DNA of 64,000 bases from Micromonospora sp. HNM0581 (GTDB lineage Bacteria; Actinomycetota; Actinomycetes; Mycobacteriales; Micromonosporaceae). The notes below the pieces were generated by a model that saw only the letters and a program-made list of their open reading frames with translations, ran no database searches and was not told where the DNA came from. Position numbers and translations under genes: made by a program. The stretch spans positions 99,125 to 163,124 of the forward strand of contig NZ_JAASAD010000011.1 in NCBI RefSeq assembly GCF_012726175.1, written 5' to 3'. How positions within the stretch are numbered: position 1 is the stretch's first letter; every line of letters begins with the position of its first letter. Shown here in pieces: positions 8,857-18,790 of the stretch.

Positions 8857-10116
8857 TCAGCCGCCGCTGGCCGACGGCTGCGGGTCGGGCGAACCTCCGG
8901 CGACCGCACCCGGGTCCGCCGTCTGGGCGGGCGCGGGACGCAGCCCGGCGGGCACCGGCAGCGCGCTGCCCCTGGCGAACTCCGCCCAACTGACGTTCCA
9001 TGCCGTCCAGCCGTTGCCCTCGTCGAGGGTGACCTCGGTGCCCTTGACGGTGACCAGGTCACCGACCTGGGTGACGCCCATCAACCAGTCCGCGTTGGCC
9101 GCTGACAGGTTGGTGCAGCCGTGCGACACGTTCGTGTGACCCTGGTCCCCCTCCGACCAGGGTGCGCCGTGGATGAACTCGCCGCCCCAGGTGAGTCGCT
9201 GTGCGTCCTCGACGTCGACCACGTACGGATCGGCCGAGCCCCGCGTGTCGAACGTGGTGAAGTCGTGCTTCTCCATGATCACCATCTTGCCGCTCGACGT
9301 CGGCGTACTCGGTTTACCCAGGCTGACCGGCAGCTTGCGTAGCAGCTTGCCGTCCCGGATCACCGACATCTGCTTGGTCGCGTTGTCGATCTCCAACTCC
9401 ACCTGCCGACCGATCTTCGAGGTGGCTCGCCGGTCGGCGTCGCCGACGCTGTCCTTGCCTATCGGCAGGCCCTCCAACGCGGAGCGAACCTTGATCGTCG
9501 TACCTGGCCGCCAGAAGTCGGGCGCTCGGTAATAGACCTGGCTTCCGTCGGACACCCACGACCAGGTGCCCGGCTGCGGCGGATCCGTCTTGACGAACAA
9601 GCGACGCTGTACATCCGCCCGCGCCTCTCGAGGAATTGGCGGGTCGAAAGCGACGGTAACCGGCATGGCCGTTCCGTAAGTGCGGTCACCGGCGAAGTAC
9701 AAAGTGCTGGCAATTGCTGGTTTGGCGGATTTCGGTCGAGTAGTGAACGTCGTCCTGCGGGTGACCGTCCGCCCGGAGTCGCCGGTGGCGGTGACCTCCG
9801 CGGTGTACGTCCGCTTCGGCTCCAGGGTTCGGCTCGGCACCCAGCCGGTACCGTCCTCACGCGGCTCCGTCGGGACTGGCGCACCTGCGTCGTCGGTGAT
9901 CCGCACGGCGGTCACCCGCCCATGCTTGACCACCGTGCCGATCTCCCCGGTGACCGGCACGTCGCGGGTGCCCTCGGCCGGCGTCACGAACAGTTCCGGA
10001 TTCGCCCGCGCCTCGGCGGGCTGCCCGGCCCTACGGTCACCAGTGCACGCGCCCAGTGCCAGCGGCGCTGCTGCGACACTCACCGCCAACAGCGCCAGTC
10101 GCCGTCTCAACATCAT
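8857..10116 (-). CDS. L,D-transpeptidase lipoprotein (YkuD catalytic domain, Ig-like domains)
   Basis: A 419-residue lipoprotein. A short N-terminus and hydrophobic stretch end in the lipobox LGAC (Cys24). Two Ig-like domains (about 50-250) precede the YkuD domain, whose catalytic signature is HGAPW followed by SHGCTNLS. The family forms 3-3 cross-links between meso-diaminopimelate residues of peptidoglycan, outside the membrane. Two ATGs (10116 and 10113) are possible; a GGGGGGA stretch precedes both. The C-terminal ~40 residues are Pro/Ala/Gly-rich and probably disordered. Confidence 0.93.
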   Translation of the reverse strand: MMLRRRLALLAVSVAAAPLALGACTGDRRAGQPAEARANPELFVTPAEGTRDVPVTGEIGTVVKHGRVTAVRITDDAGAPVPTEPREDGTGWVPSRTLEPKRTYTAEVTATGDSGRTVTRRTTFTTRPKSAKPAIASTLYFAGDRTYGTAMPVTVAFDPPIPREARADVQRRLFVKTDPPQPGTWSWVSDGSQVYYRAPDFWRPGTTIKVRSALEGLPIGKDSVGDADRRATSKIGRQVELEIDNATKQMSVIRDGKLLRKLPVSLGKPSTPTSSGKMVIMEKHDFTTFDTRGSADPYVVDVEDAQRLTWGGEFIHGAPWSEGDQGHTNVSHGCTNLSAANADWLMGVTQVGDLVTVKGTEVTLDEGNGWTAWNVSWAEFARGSALPVPAGLRPAPAQTADPGAVAGGSPDPQPSASGG

Positions 10117-10343
10117 GATGCGTCCCCCCGTTGTCGCCGCTCCCTCCGCACATTCTCGCCAGCTCCACGCCGACGTTTTCACGGTTTCGACCAAGAGCGG
10201 GACATCGCCTGGAAAACCTCAAGCGTGCCCGCTCCCGGCAAACGGAAAATGGCGGCAACGACGCTACGGGCGAAACCCGGCCGACGGTGACGCCGCGTCC
10301 GTCGCCGTACCCGCTGATCCGGCCGAAACCGGCGTCACGGTCG

Positions 10344-11762
10344 TCAGACGGTCGCGATCAGCAGTGCCGGCTGCTCGACGCAGTCCGCCACGTGCCGCAG
10401 GAATCCGCCGGCCACCCCGCCGTCGCAGACGCGGTGGTCGAAGGTGAGGCTGAGCTGCACCACCTTCCGCACCGCGAGCTGCCCGTCGACAACCCACGGC
10501 TTGTCCACGATGCGGCCGACGCCGAGCAGGGCCGCCTCCGGATGATTGATGATCGGGGTGGAGCCGTCGACACCGAACACCCCGTAGTTGTTGAGGGTGA
10601 AGGTGCCCCCGGTCAGCCGGGTCGGCGGCAGTTCACCCGCTCTGGCGGCGGCGGTGGTGGCGGCCAGTTCTGCCGCGAGTTCGGTGGTGGTGAGCCGCTC
10701 GGCGTCCCGCAGTACCGGCACCACCAACCCCCGGTCGGTCTGGGCGGCGATGCCCAGGTGCACCCCGGTGGACTGGATGATCCGCTGCCCCTCGGTGTCG
10801 ACCCGTGCGTTGAGCTGCGGGTAGCGGTGCAGCCCGGACAGACAGATCCGGGCGAGCAGGGCCAGAATGCTCACCTGGCGGTCCGGGCGGGCCGCGTTGA
10901 TCGCGGCCCGGGTCTGCACCAGGGCCGTCGCGTCGACGTCGACCCAGATGGTCACCTCGGGGATCTCCCGCCGACTGCGGGACAGCTTGTCCGCGATGGT
11001 GCGGCGGATACCGGTGAGCGGGATGACCAGATCCCGGGTACCGGAGGTGGCCGCGTCGGCCCCCGCCGGAGGCTCCGCCGATGGCGCCGGCAGAGCCGAA
11101 AGTCCGGTGCTGCCACGTACGTCTGCCGTGACCCCGGCGACGTGGCTGGCCACCGCCTCCACATCGGCCCGCCGGACCACCCCGCCGGGGCCGCTGCCGC
11201 GCACCGCCGTCAGGTCCACGCCACGCTCCCGGGCCAACCGCCGCACGATCGGCGAGATGACGAGCGGCGGGGTCGTCCCGGGCGCCCGATCGGCCACCAC
11301 CGACGGACGGCCGGCACCGGGCCGGGTGCCCTCCGCAGCGTGCCCGGCCAGCGGGGCACCGTTGCCCGACACGTACGGTGCGGTGGTGGTCCGCCGCCGA
11401 CGGCGACGGGAATCGCCACGGCCGGTGCCGTACCCGATCAGGACGTTTCCGGAACCGGCCCGCTCCTCCTCGCGGTAGACCGTGTGCCCGGGCGGCTCGG
11501 TCCCGTCGGCGCACCCGGCGACCGGCTCGGCGACGGTGATCAGAGGCTGGCCCACCGGGCGGACCTCGCCCGCGACACCGTGCAGGGCGACGACCCGGCC
11601 GGCGTACGGGCAGGGCACGTCGACGACCGCCTTGGCCGTCTCCACCTCGACCACCGTCTGGTCCACGGTAACGATGTCGCCGACCGCGACCCGCCACTGC
11701 ACGATCTCCGCCTCGGCGAGCCCCTCACCGAGGTCGGGCAGGAGGAAAACCCGCTCGGTCAT
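10344..11762 (-). CDS. bkdC: Dihydrolipoamide acyltransferase, E2 of a branched-chain alpha-keto acid dehydrogenase
   Basis: A 472-residue E2. The lipoyl domain (about 3-80) has VEVETAKAVVDVP with the lipoylated Lys. A Pro/Ala/Arg-rich linker follows, then a peripheral-subunit-binding domain (SPIVRRLARERGVDL) and a catalytic acyltransferase domain ending in LTFDHRVCDGGVAGGF, which holds the catalytic His and Asp. It transfers the acyl group from E1 to CoA. The ATG overlaps the E1-beta stop as ATGA, so it is translationally coupled as the last gene of the operon. No E3 gene is nearby; E3 is normally shared. Confidence 0.93.
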   Translation of the reverse strand: MTERVFLLPDLGEGLAEAEIVQWRVAVGDIVTVDQTVVEVETAKAVVDVPCPYAGRVVALHGVAGEVRPVGQPLITVAEPVAGCADGTEPPGHTVYREEERAGSGNVLIGYGTGRGDSRRRRRRTTTAPYVSGNGAPLAGHAAEGTRPGAGRPSVVADRAPGTTPPLVISPIVRRLARERGVDLTAVRGSGPGGVVRRADVEAVASHVAGVTADVRGSTGLSALPAPSAEPPAGADAATSGTRDLVIPLTGIRRTIADKLSRSRREIPEVTIWVDVDATALVQTRAAINAARPDRQVSILALLARICLSGLHRYPQLNARVDTEGQRIIQSTGVHLGIAAQTDRGLVVPVLRDAERLTTTELAAELAATTAAARAGELPPTRLTGGTFTLNNYGVFGVDGSTPIINHPEAALLGVGRIVDKPWVVDGQLAVRKVVQLSLTFDHRVCDGGVAGGFLRHVADCVEQPALLIATV

Positions 11763-12772
11763 GCCGCACTGCCCTCGGTGAGCCAGCGTCGGTCGGGTTG
11801 GTCGTCCCACTGCAACCGGGCCACCGCGTCCAGAACCCGGTCGACCGACGGCAGATGGGTGTGCTCCAGCATCGGCGCCGGGTACGGAATGTCCAGCCCG
11901 CAGACCCGCAGAACCGGGGCGTGCAGTGCGTGGAAGCACCGTTCCTGGACCCGCGCGGCGATCTCCGCACCGACCCCGGCGAAGCCCTGCGCCTCCTGCA
12001 CCACCACACACCGACCGGTGCGGCGCACCGAGGCGGCGACGGTGGCGTCGTCGAACGGCACGATGGTACGCACGTCGACCACCTCCAGGTCCCACCCCTC
12101 GTCCCGGGCGGCTTCTGCGGCATCGAGCGCGACCGGGACCGCCGGCCCGTACGCGACGAGGGTGGCGTCACGTCCGGGCCGGCGTACGACCGCCCGGCCG
12201 AACGGCTCGGTCCGCGCCGGCAGCACGGTCTCGGCACCGGCGAAGTAAAGCTTCTTCGGTTCCATGAACACCACCGGGTCGGGATCGTCGATCGCCTCCC
12301 GCAGCAGCGAGTACGCGTCGTCGACGGTCGACGGCGTGACGACCTTCAGCCCGGGGGTGTGTGCGTAGTACGCCTCCGAGGAGTCACAGTGGTGTTCCAC
12401 ACCGCCGATCCCGCCGGCATAGGGCACCCGGATCACCATCGGCACGCTGAGTGCACCCCTCGTACGGTTGCGTAGTTTCGCCACGTGCGAGGCGATCTGC
12501 TCGAACGCCGGGTACGCGAACGCGTCGAACTGCATCTCGACCACCGGTCGCAGCCCGGACATGGCCAGCCCGACGGCGAAGCCGACGATACCGGCCTCCG
12601 CGAGGGGGGTGTCGAAGCAGCGCTTGTCACCGAAGCGGGCCTGCAATCCGTCGGTGATCCGGAAGACCCCACCGAGTTGGCCGACGTCCTCGCCGAAGAC
12701 GAGCACCCGTTCGTCGGCGAGCATCGCGTCGGCGAGCGCGGCGTTCAGCGCCGTCGCCATGGTGGTGGCCAT
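11759..12772 (-). CDS. bkdB: Branched-chain alpha-keto acid dehydrogenase E1 beta subunit
   Basis: A 337-residue transketolase-like pyrimidine-binding domain followed by a C-terminal transketolase domain. Recognisable features are LVFGEDVGQLGGVF near the N-terminus, RCFDTPLAEAGIVGFAVG, and VVDVRTIVPFDDATV. It pairs with E1 alpha to decarboxylate branched-chain 2-keto acids using thiamine diphosphate. It overlaps both neighbours by an ATGA, so all three subunits are made in a coupled way. In actinobacteria this supplies branched starter units for fatty acids. Confidence 0.93.
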   Translation of the reverse strand: MATTMATALNAALADAMLADERVLVFGEDVGQLGGVFRITDGLQARFGDKRCFDTPLAEAGIVGFAVGLAMSGLRPVVEMQFDAFAYPAFEQIASHVAKLRNRTRGALSVPMVIRVPYAGGIGGVEHHCDSSEAYYAHTPGLKVVTPSTVDDAYSLLREAIDDPDPVVFMEPKKLYFAGAETVLPARTEPFGRAVVRRPGRDATLVAYGPAVPVALDAAEAARDEGWDLEVVDVRTIVPFDDATVAASVRRTGRCVVVQEAQGFAGVGAEIAARVQERCFHALHAPVLRVCGLDIPYPAPMLEHTHLPSVDRVLDAVARLQWDDQPDRRWLTEGSAA

Positions 12773-13938
12773 CAGGCGTCTCCCTCCGCTGCCGCGGCCA
12801 GTTCGGCGCGTACCTGCTCACGTTGCTCCACCAGCTGAGCGGTGGGTTCGGCGTAGACGTGGTCGAAGAGGCTCAGCGGGTCGACCGTGGGTTGGCCATT
12901 CATCCGTTCCCGCAGTCGGGCCGCGTACGTCTCGGCCTGCTCGGCGATCTCGGCGACGGCCGCGTCGTCGAGCACGTCCCGACCACGCAGGTAGGTTTCC
13001 AGCCGGGCCACCGGGTCGCGGTCGCGCCACGCCTCGACCTCGTCGGCGTCGCGGTAACGGGTGGCGTCGTCGGCGTTGGTGTGCGCCTCCATCCGGTAGG
13101 TGTGCGCCTCGACCAGGAACGGTCCCTTGCCGGCGCGGGCATGCGCGACTGCCCGGGTGAGTACGGCCAGCACAGCCATCGGGTCGTTGCCGTCGACCTG
13201 CTCGCTGGGGACGCCGTAGCCGACACCCTTGTGGGCGAGGGACGGGGCGGCGGTCTGCCGGGACAGCGGGACGCTGATCGCGTACCTGTTGTTCTGCACG
13301 AAGTACACGACGGGTGCCTTGAACACGGCTGCGAAGTTGACTCCCTCGTGGAAGTCACCCTCGCTGGTGGCGCCGTCACCGATGTAGACCAGGGCCACGG
13401 TGTCGCGTCCCTGGTACGACTCCCCGTAGGCCAGACCGGCGGCGTGTACGCACTGGGTGGCGAGCGGGGTGCACTGCGGCGCGGTGCGCTGCCGTGCCGG
13501 GTCGTATCCGCAGTGCCAGTCGCCGCGCAGCAGCGTGAGTACCTCGACCGGGTCGATGCCGCGGGCGGTCAGCGCCATCGATTCCCGGTAGGTCGGGAAG
13601 ACCCAGTCGTCGTACCGCAGCGCCAGCACACCGCCGACCTGACAGGCCTCCTGGCCCCGGGACGACGGGTAGACAGCCAGCCGGCCCTGCTTGGTCAGCG
13701 CGGTGGCCTGGGCGTCGAAGCGCCGGCCGACGACCATCCGTCGGTACATCTCGCGCAACGCCTCGACCGACGGTTCGGGGTAGTCCGCGCGGGCCGGCAG
13801 CAGGGTGCCGTCCGGGTCGAGCAACCGGACCGGATCGTTCTGGGGCAGCAGGCCGACGGTGGGGTCGGGTGCGGTCGGGGTGACCGGCCGCCGCTTGCGC
13901 GGGGATGCCCTGCGGGCCGCCTGGGGAGTGGTGGTCAC
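12772..13938 (-). CDS. bkdA: Branched-chain alpha-keto acid dehydrogenase E1 alpha subunit
   Basis: A 388-residue ThDP-binding E1 alpha. The ThDP/Mg motif is visible as GDGATSEGDFHEGVNFA with a later NNRYAIS. The GTG at 13938 is preceded by AGGAGGT at ideal spacing. It is the promoter-proximal gene of the bkd operon, transcribed away from an Lrp/AsnC regulator. It could in principle be a pyruvate dehydrogenase E1, but the alpha/beta/E2 order and adjacent Lrp-type regulator favour a branched-chain system. Confidence 0.92.
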   Translation of the reverse strand: MTTTPQAARRASPRKRRPVTPTAPDPTVGLLPQNDPVRLLDPDGTLLPARADYPEPSVEALREMYRRMVVGRRFDAQATALTKQGRLAVYPSSRGQEACQVGGVLALRYDDWVFPTYRESMALTARGIDPVEVLTLLRGDWHCGYDPARQRTAPQCTPLATQCVHAAGLAYGESYQGRDTVALVYIGDGATSEGDFHEGVNFAAVFKAPVVYFVQNNRYAISVPLSRQTAAPSLAHKGVGYGVPSEQVDGNDPMAVLAVLTRAVAHARAGKGPFLVEAHTYRMEAHTNADDATRYRDADEVEAWRDRDPVARLETYLRGRDVLDDAAVAEIAEQAETYAARLRERMNGQPTVDPLSLFDHVYAEPTAQLVEQREQVRAELAAAAEGDA

Positions 13939-14042
13939 GGCGGAACCTCCTGGACGTGTGGTGGCCCTATGCTCCTGCTGTCGGATGATTGACTCAAGAT
14001 CCCCGGTGAACGCGGGATGAATGGCACTCGGAGGAGGTCACC

Positions 14043-14549
14043 ATGGGCCAGGAGACCGCCGACGAGGCGCGCCGATGGGGCGAAACGGGACGTTCGGCTG
14101 TCGCCCTCGACGAGGTGGACCGGCGCATCCTCGACGAGCTGACCCGCGACGGTCGGCTCTCCATCCGAACGCTCGCCGAGCGGGTACACGTCTCGCGTAC
14201 CAACGCGTACGCCCGGGTGGAGCGGCTGCTGCGCGACGGCGTGATCACCGGGTTCACCGTGCGGGTCGCCCCCGAGCCCGCCGGCCTGGGCACATCGGCG
14301 TACATCGCGCTGACGATCAGGCAGAACACCTGGCGGGAGGTGTCGGCGGAGCTGGCCCGGGTGCGCTACGTCGAACATGTGGCGCTGCTCAGCGGTGAGC
14401 ACGACGTGCTCGCCCTGGTCCGGGCACCGGACAACGCCACCCTGCGGGACGTGGTGCTGGACCGGGTGCAGCGCATCGCCGGGGTGCTCGCCACCCGCAG
14501 CTGGCTGGTCTTCGAGGAGTACGACGGAAAGCAGAGCCCGTGGGCGTGA
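14043..14549 (+). CDS. Lrp/AsnC-family regulator, probable regulator of the bkd operon
   Basis: A 168-residue protein: about 20 extra N-terminal residues, then a winged helix (LDEVDRRILDELTRDGRLSI, with VSRTNAYARVERL as the recognition region) and an AsnC/RAM effector domain. A strong AGGAGGT site precedes the ATG. It is divergent from bkdA across a 104-bp region, the arrangement of BkdR in other bacteria, where branched-chain amino acids modulate it. A TTGACT lies in the shared region. The regulatory target is inferred from position. Confidence 0.88.
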   Translation: MGQETADEARRWGETGRSAVALDEVDRRILDELTRDGRLSIRTLAERVHVSRTNAYARVERLLRDGVITGFTVRVAPEPAGLGTSAYIALTIRQNTWREVSAELARVRYVEHVALLSGEHDVLALVRAPDNATLRDVVLDRVQRIAGVLATRSWLVFEEYDGKQSPWA

Positions 14550-14553
14550 CCGC

Positions 14554-15525
14554 TCAGCGTCCCGGCGGGGGTTCCAGGCCCTCCCGGTCAGCCAACTCCA
14601 GCAGGGGCGTCAGCAGGTAGCGACGCCCGTCCAGGCCCGCGTGGAGGTCACCCCGCTCGGCGAACCGGCCCGGCACGGTGGCCACGTCGAAGTCCTCGGG
14701 TCGGGCATCGTCCAGTTCCGTCCAGTCCAGCGGCGCGGAAACCAGCGCGGCCGGCGTCGGCCGGATCGAGTACGCCGAGGCCATGGTGTGGTCCCGGGCC
14801 ATCTGGTTGAAGTCGACGAAGACCGGCCGGTCCCGCTGCTCCCGCCACCAGGTGGTGGTGACCAGGTCGGGTCGACGCCGCTGCATCTCCCGCCCGAGGG
14901 CCAGCACCGCCCGACGGCAGTCACCGAAACTCCACCTCGGCTCGATCGGGACGTAGACGTGCAGACCCCTCCCGCCGGTGGTCTTCGGATAGCCGGCCAG
15001 GCCCAACTCGTCGAGGAAGGCGCGCACCTCCCGGGCCACCGGCACCACCTTGTCGAACCCGACACCGGGCAGCGGGTCCAGGTCGATCCGCAGCTGATCC
15101 GGCCGTTCCACGTCCGCCCTGGTCACCGGCCACGGATGGAAACGCAGCGTACCCAGGTTGACCGCCCAGATCACCACGGCCAGCTCACCCGGCGCGACCT
15201 CGTCGGCGGTGCGCCCGCTGGGAAAGGTGATGTGGGCGGTGCCCACCCAGTCGGGCGCGCCGGCCGGCACCCTCTTCTGGTAAAACGCGTCGCCGCGGTT
15301 GTCCTGCCGGGTGGCGATGCTCGCGCCTGCGAAAACTCCGCGTGGCCAGCGTTCGAGCATCGTCGGTCGGTCCCGCAACGCACGGAGGATCCCGTCGCCG
15401 ACGGCGAGGAAGTACCGCACCACGTCGAGCTTGGTCAGCCCCCGCTCGGGGAAGTACGGCCGGTCCGGGCTGGTGACGCGCACCGTCCGCCGCCCCACCC
15501 GGATCTCCTCCGCCGCCGTAGCCAC
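14554..15525 (-). CDS. LigD-type DNA polymerase/primase domain protein
   Basis: A 323-residue stand-alone polymerase domain of the archaeo-eukaryotic primase superfamily. The catalytic DLDP motif appears in RIDLDPLPGVGF, and TTGGRGLHVYVPI and VDFNQMARDHTMASAYS are typical of LigD PolDom. Such enzymes fill gaps and add ribonucleotides during non-homologous end joining. No ligase or phosphoesterase domain is fused, and no Ku gene is nearby, so partners must be elsewhere. It is convergent with the Lrp gene, ending only 4 nt from it. Confidence 0.9.
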   Translation of the reverse strand: MATAAEEIRVGRRTVRVTSPDRPYFPERGLTKLDVVRYFLAVGDGILRALRDRPTMLERWPRGVFAGASIATRQDNRGDAFYQKRVPAGAPDWVGTAHITFPSGRTADEVAPGELAVVIWAVNLGTLRFHPWPVTRADVERPDQLRIDLDPLPGVGFDKVVPVAREVRAFLDELGLAGYPKTTGGRGLHVYVPIEPRWSFGDCRRAVLALGREMQRRRPDLVTTTWWREQRDRPVFVDFNQMARDHTMASAYSIRPTPAALVSAPLDWTELDDARPEDFDVATVPGRFAERGDLHAGLDGRRYLLTPLLELADREGLEPPPGR

Positions 15526-15702
15526 GCCTGCGAGGGTACGACGTCACACCCGGCCCCGGTCCGCGTCGCCGGACGTCCATGTGGGCTGTTCCGGTAGCGA
15601 GTAGACATTTCTCTGCGAAGAGCGGTTCGCATGGGTCTAGGTAGGAAAGTCGGTTATGGTGGGCGGCGACCTTCGCCCTAAGTACTAGATTCAGGACCCA
15701 GA

Positions 15703-17817
15703 GTGACCACCATGACCTCCCAACAGGACAGCTCTCGCGTCAGGTTCCGCGGTGACGTGGAGGGTCTCCGTGCCGTCGCCGTCGTCCTGGTACTGACGGG
15801 GCATGCCAGCCAGAACCTTCTCCCAGGTGGCTTCGTCGGCGTCGACGTCTTCTTCGTCATCTCCGGATTCCTGATCACCGGTCTCCTGGTCACGGAGTTG
15901 AGGAGCACCGGGCGCATCTCGCTGGTCGGGTTCTGGGCCCGGCGAGCCAAGCGTCTCCTGCCGGCGGCCCTGCTCGTCCTCGCCGCGACGCTCGTGCTGA
16001 CATTCGCTTTTCTCCCACGAACCCGCTGGGCCTCCACCGGCTGGGACGTCGTGTTCAGCGGGCTCTACGCGATGAATTGGCGGCTGGCCGAACAGTCGGT
16101 GGACTATCTCGCCGCCAACCAGGCGCCCAGTGCTGTACAGCACTTCTGGTCACTGGCGGTCGAGGAACAGTTCTACCTCGTGTGGCCGCTGCTCCTCATC
16201 GGCGTCGCCTGGCTTGCCCGGGACCGGCTCCGCACCAGCCACCTGATCCTCGCGCTGGCCCTCGTCGCCGTGCCATCGTTTGCCTGGTCCATGTGGATGA
16301 CCTCCAACGATGCGGTCCGCGCCTATTTCGTGACCACCACCCGGTTGTGGGAGTTGGCCATCGGCGGCTTCGTGGCGCTCCTCGCCCATCAGTTCGATCG
16401 GCTCCCCCGGACTGCGGCAGCCGGGCTCGCATGGCTCGGTCTTGCCGCGATCCTCGTATCCGCCATTACCCTGCGCCCCGAATCAGCGTTCCCCGGCTAC
16501 ACGGCCCTCGGGCCGACCCTGGGCACCGCCGCCGTCATCGCTGGTGGACTGGCCGCAGGCCGGCTCGGACCGGCTGCCCTGCTCGATGTACGGCCGGTCC
16601 GCGCAGTGGGTGCTCTCTCCTACTCGCTCTACCTGTGGCACTGGCCCCTGCTCGTGGTCGCCGAGGCCCGCCTGAATGAGCTGACCGTCGGCACCGGTCT
16701 CGCTGTGGTCGCCCTGTCCGCCGTTCCGGCGGTGCTCACCTACCACCTCGTGGAGAATCCGATCCGACACTCACGGCAGCTTTCCTGGCAACCGGTACGC
16801 GCACTGCAACTGGGCGCTGTCTGCACCAGTCTGGCCGTGTTGGCCGGGCTGGCATTCCAGCTCACCATATGGCCGCCGCCACAGACACCGCCGGCTCCGG
16901 TGGCGGTCGGCGGTGCGCTTCCGTCCGGCTCCCCAAATACCGGCTCGACTGCCTCCAGCGCGCTCGGCGCCATGGCGCTGGGCGCCAGGCCCATCGAAAG
17001 CAGTGCCGGTCAGCCGGTTGACCGGGTCGGTGTCTTCGTACCGGATCCACTGGCTGCTCTTCGAGACGGGCCAGACAGCCAGCGCAACGGGTGCCACCAG
17101 GACATGACGGGTAGCGAAGTCACGGCGTGCGAGTATGGCGACCCGAACGCCGACTTCACCGTCGCGCTGGCCGGAGACTCGCACGCGGCACAGTGGTTGC
17201 CCGCGTTGCAGCAGGTCGCCGCAGAACGAAAGTGGCGGCTGCGGTCGTACACGAAGTCCGCTTGCCCCTACATCAACGGGACGGTCGCCCTCGACAGTCG
17301 GCCGTACCGCAGTTGCACCGAATGGAACGAGAAGCTACGCGTGGCCCTGACCGGACCCCAGCGGCCGGACGTGCTGATCGTCAGCACATCGCTCTACTTG
17401 ATGATTCGTGACGGTAAGCCGGTTACCCAAGCCGCCGGCACCGCCTTCGCGGAGGCGCTTCGCGAGACCTGGGCCGAAATCGCCTCCGCCGAACTACCGG
17501 TCGTCGTACTGCGGGACACCCCCTATCATCGCTACGATATAGCTGAATGCGTGTCGGTCAATCACAATCGCCTCACCCGTTGCGCATCGCCCCGCTCTCA
17601 GGCGTTGGAGGGCGGTGGTGGGCCTGCGCACGAGCAGGCTGCATCGAGCAACGACAACGTCCATCTCGTGGACCTGAACGAGGCCATCTGCCCCCAGGAT
17701 CGGTGCGCCCCGGTCATCGGGGGCGTACTTGTGTATCGGGACAGCAACCATCTCACCGCCACCTACGTCCGGACCCTGACGCCGCGGCTGGATCACGCGC
17801 TGGGCCGACTGCTCTGA
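15703..17817 (+). CDS. Membrane acyltransferase-3 (OafA/YrhL type) with SGNH domain
   Basis: A 704-residue protein. About ten hydrophobic segments (residues 20-400) carry family features such as FRGDVEGLRAVAVVLVL at the start, GVDVFFVISGFLI, and SLAVEEQFYLVWP. A Pro/Ser-rich linker leads to an extracytoplasmic SGNH-like domain with AGDSHAAQW (about 486) and a late DSNHLT containing the catalytic Asp and His. These proteins O-acylate exported sugars, peptidoglycan or secondary metabolites. A GTG at 15703 or an ATG at 15712 may start it. Its 3' end overlaps the convergent metallophosphoesterase by 25 nt. Confidence 0.9.
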   Translation: MTTMTSQQDSSRVRFRGDVEGLRAVAVVLVLTGHASQNLLPGGFVGVDVFFVISGFLITGLLVTELRSTGRISLVGFWARRAKRLLPAALLVLAATLVLTFAFLPRTRWASTGWDVVFSGLYAMNWRLAEQSVDYLAANQAPSAVQHFWSLAVEEQFYLVWPLLLIGVAWLARDRLRTSHLILALALVAVPSFAWSMWMTSNDAVRAYFVTTTRLWELAIGGFVALLAHQFDRLPRTAAAGLAWLGLAAILVSAITLRPESAFPGYTALGPTLGTAAVIAGGLAAGRLGPAALLDVRPVRAVGALSYSLYLWHWPLLVVAEARLNELTVGTGLAVVALSAVPAVLTYHLVENPIRHSRQLSWQPVRALQLGAVCTSLAVLAGLAFQLTIWPPPQTPPAPVAVGGALPSGSPNTGSTASSALGAMALGARPIESSAGQPVDRVGVFVPDPLAALRDGPDSQRNGCHQDMTGSEVTACEYGDPNADFTVALAGDSHAAQWLPALQQVAAERKWRLRSYTKSACPYINGTVALDSRPYRSCTEWNEKLRVALTGPQRPDVLIVSTSLYLMIRDGKPVTQAAGTAFAEALRETWAEIASAELPVVVLRDTPYHRYDIAECVSVNHNRLTRCASPRSQALEGGGGPAHEQAASSNDNVHLVDLNEAICPQDRCAPVIGGVLVYRDSNHLTATYVRTLTPRLDHALGRLL

Positions 17818-18710
17818 CTGCCCCGCGTCAACGCCGCTGCCGGCGGCCACCACGCCGTCGGGGGCACACCGTCCGGCGCCGGCAGGATCTGCCGTAGCCG
17901 GGGTACGCCACGGGGCTGCCACTCACGTGGGTAGCCCACCGACACCTCCTCGAACCGCACCCCGTCGTGCCAGGTGGTACGTGGGATGTGCAGATGGCCG
18001 TACACCACCGCGGCGGCGGCGAAGCGTACGTGCCAGTCAGCGGTCGCCTCGGTGCCGCACCACTGGGCGAAGATCGGGTAGCGCAGGACGCGGGTCACCT
18101 CACGAACCAGCGGCCAGTGGTTCATCAGCACCGTCGGCAGCGCCGGATCACGCCCGGCAAGCCGGCGGGCGGTCTCGGCCACCCGGGCCGCGCACCACGC
18201 TGACCGGCTCTCGTACGGGTCGGGATGCAGCAGCATCTCGTCGGTGCAGACGACCCCGGTCCGGTACGCCTCGGCCAGCGCCGCCTCGACGGTGTCGAAG
18301 CCGTCCGGACGCCAGCTGTGGTCGTACAGCAGCATCAGCGGCGCCACCGTCACCGGACCGTCGGGCCCCACCCACACCGGGTACGGATCCTCGGGGGTGA
18401 CCACGCCGAGATCCCGGCACAGCTCGACCAGGTGGGCGTAGCGCGCCACGCCGCGCAACGTCACCGGGTCTCTCGGTGGTGTCCACAGCTCGTGGTTGCC
18501 CGGAGACCAGACGACCCGGGCGAACCGGCCGGCGAGCAGCCGCAGCGCCCACTCCACGTCGGCGACGGTGTCGCCCACGTCACCGGCGACCAGCAGCCAG
18601 TCCTGTGGCGTCCGGGGACGTAGCCCCTCGACGACCGGACGGTTCGCCGGATGTCCGACGTGCAGGTCGCTGATGGCCAGGAGACTGCTACCACCGTCGG
18701 TCACCGTCAT
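17793..18710 (-). CDS. Calcineurin-like metallophosphoesterase
   Basis: A 305-residue protein with the dimetal motifs in order: [22 protein letters not shown], a MNHWP, and YGHLHIPRT. It should hydrolyse phosphomonoesters or diesters in the cytoplasm; the substrate is unknown. The C-terminal tail is Pro/Arg-rich. The ATG at 18710 lies about 80 nt from the riboswitch of the divergent glyA gene. Confidence 0.9.
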   Translation of the reverse strand: MTVTDGGSSLLAISDLHVGHPANRPVVEGLRPRTPQDWLLVAGDVGDTVADVEWALRLLAGRFARVVWSPGNHELWTPPRDPVTLRGVARYAHLVELCRDLGVVTPEDPYPVWVGPDGPVTVAPLMLLYDHSWRPDGFDTVEAALAEAYRTGVVCTDEMLLHPDPYESRSAWCAARVAETARRLAGRDPALPTVLMNHWPLVREVTRVLRYPIFAQWCGTEATADWHVRFAAAAVVYGHLHIPRTTWHDGVRFEEVSVGYPREWQPRGVPRLRQILPAPDGVPPTAWWPPAAALTRGSQSSRPSA

Positions 18711-18790
18711 GTGGTCGATCGTAGTGACGTCGACCCGACGTCTGCCCGGCGGTGCTGCGGCCCGGCCGGGCGCACCCGGGTAGGATCATC

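Noticed and set aside
10131..12248. 705-residue rightward open frame
   Set aside because: It is the antisense of the bkd E2 and E1-beta genes; composition is His/Arg/Pro-rich with no family features.
12823..13992. 389-residue rightward open frame
   Set aside because: Antisense of bkd E1 alpha; Val/Gly/Arg-rich, no motifs.
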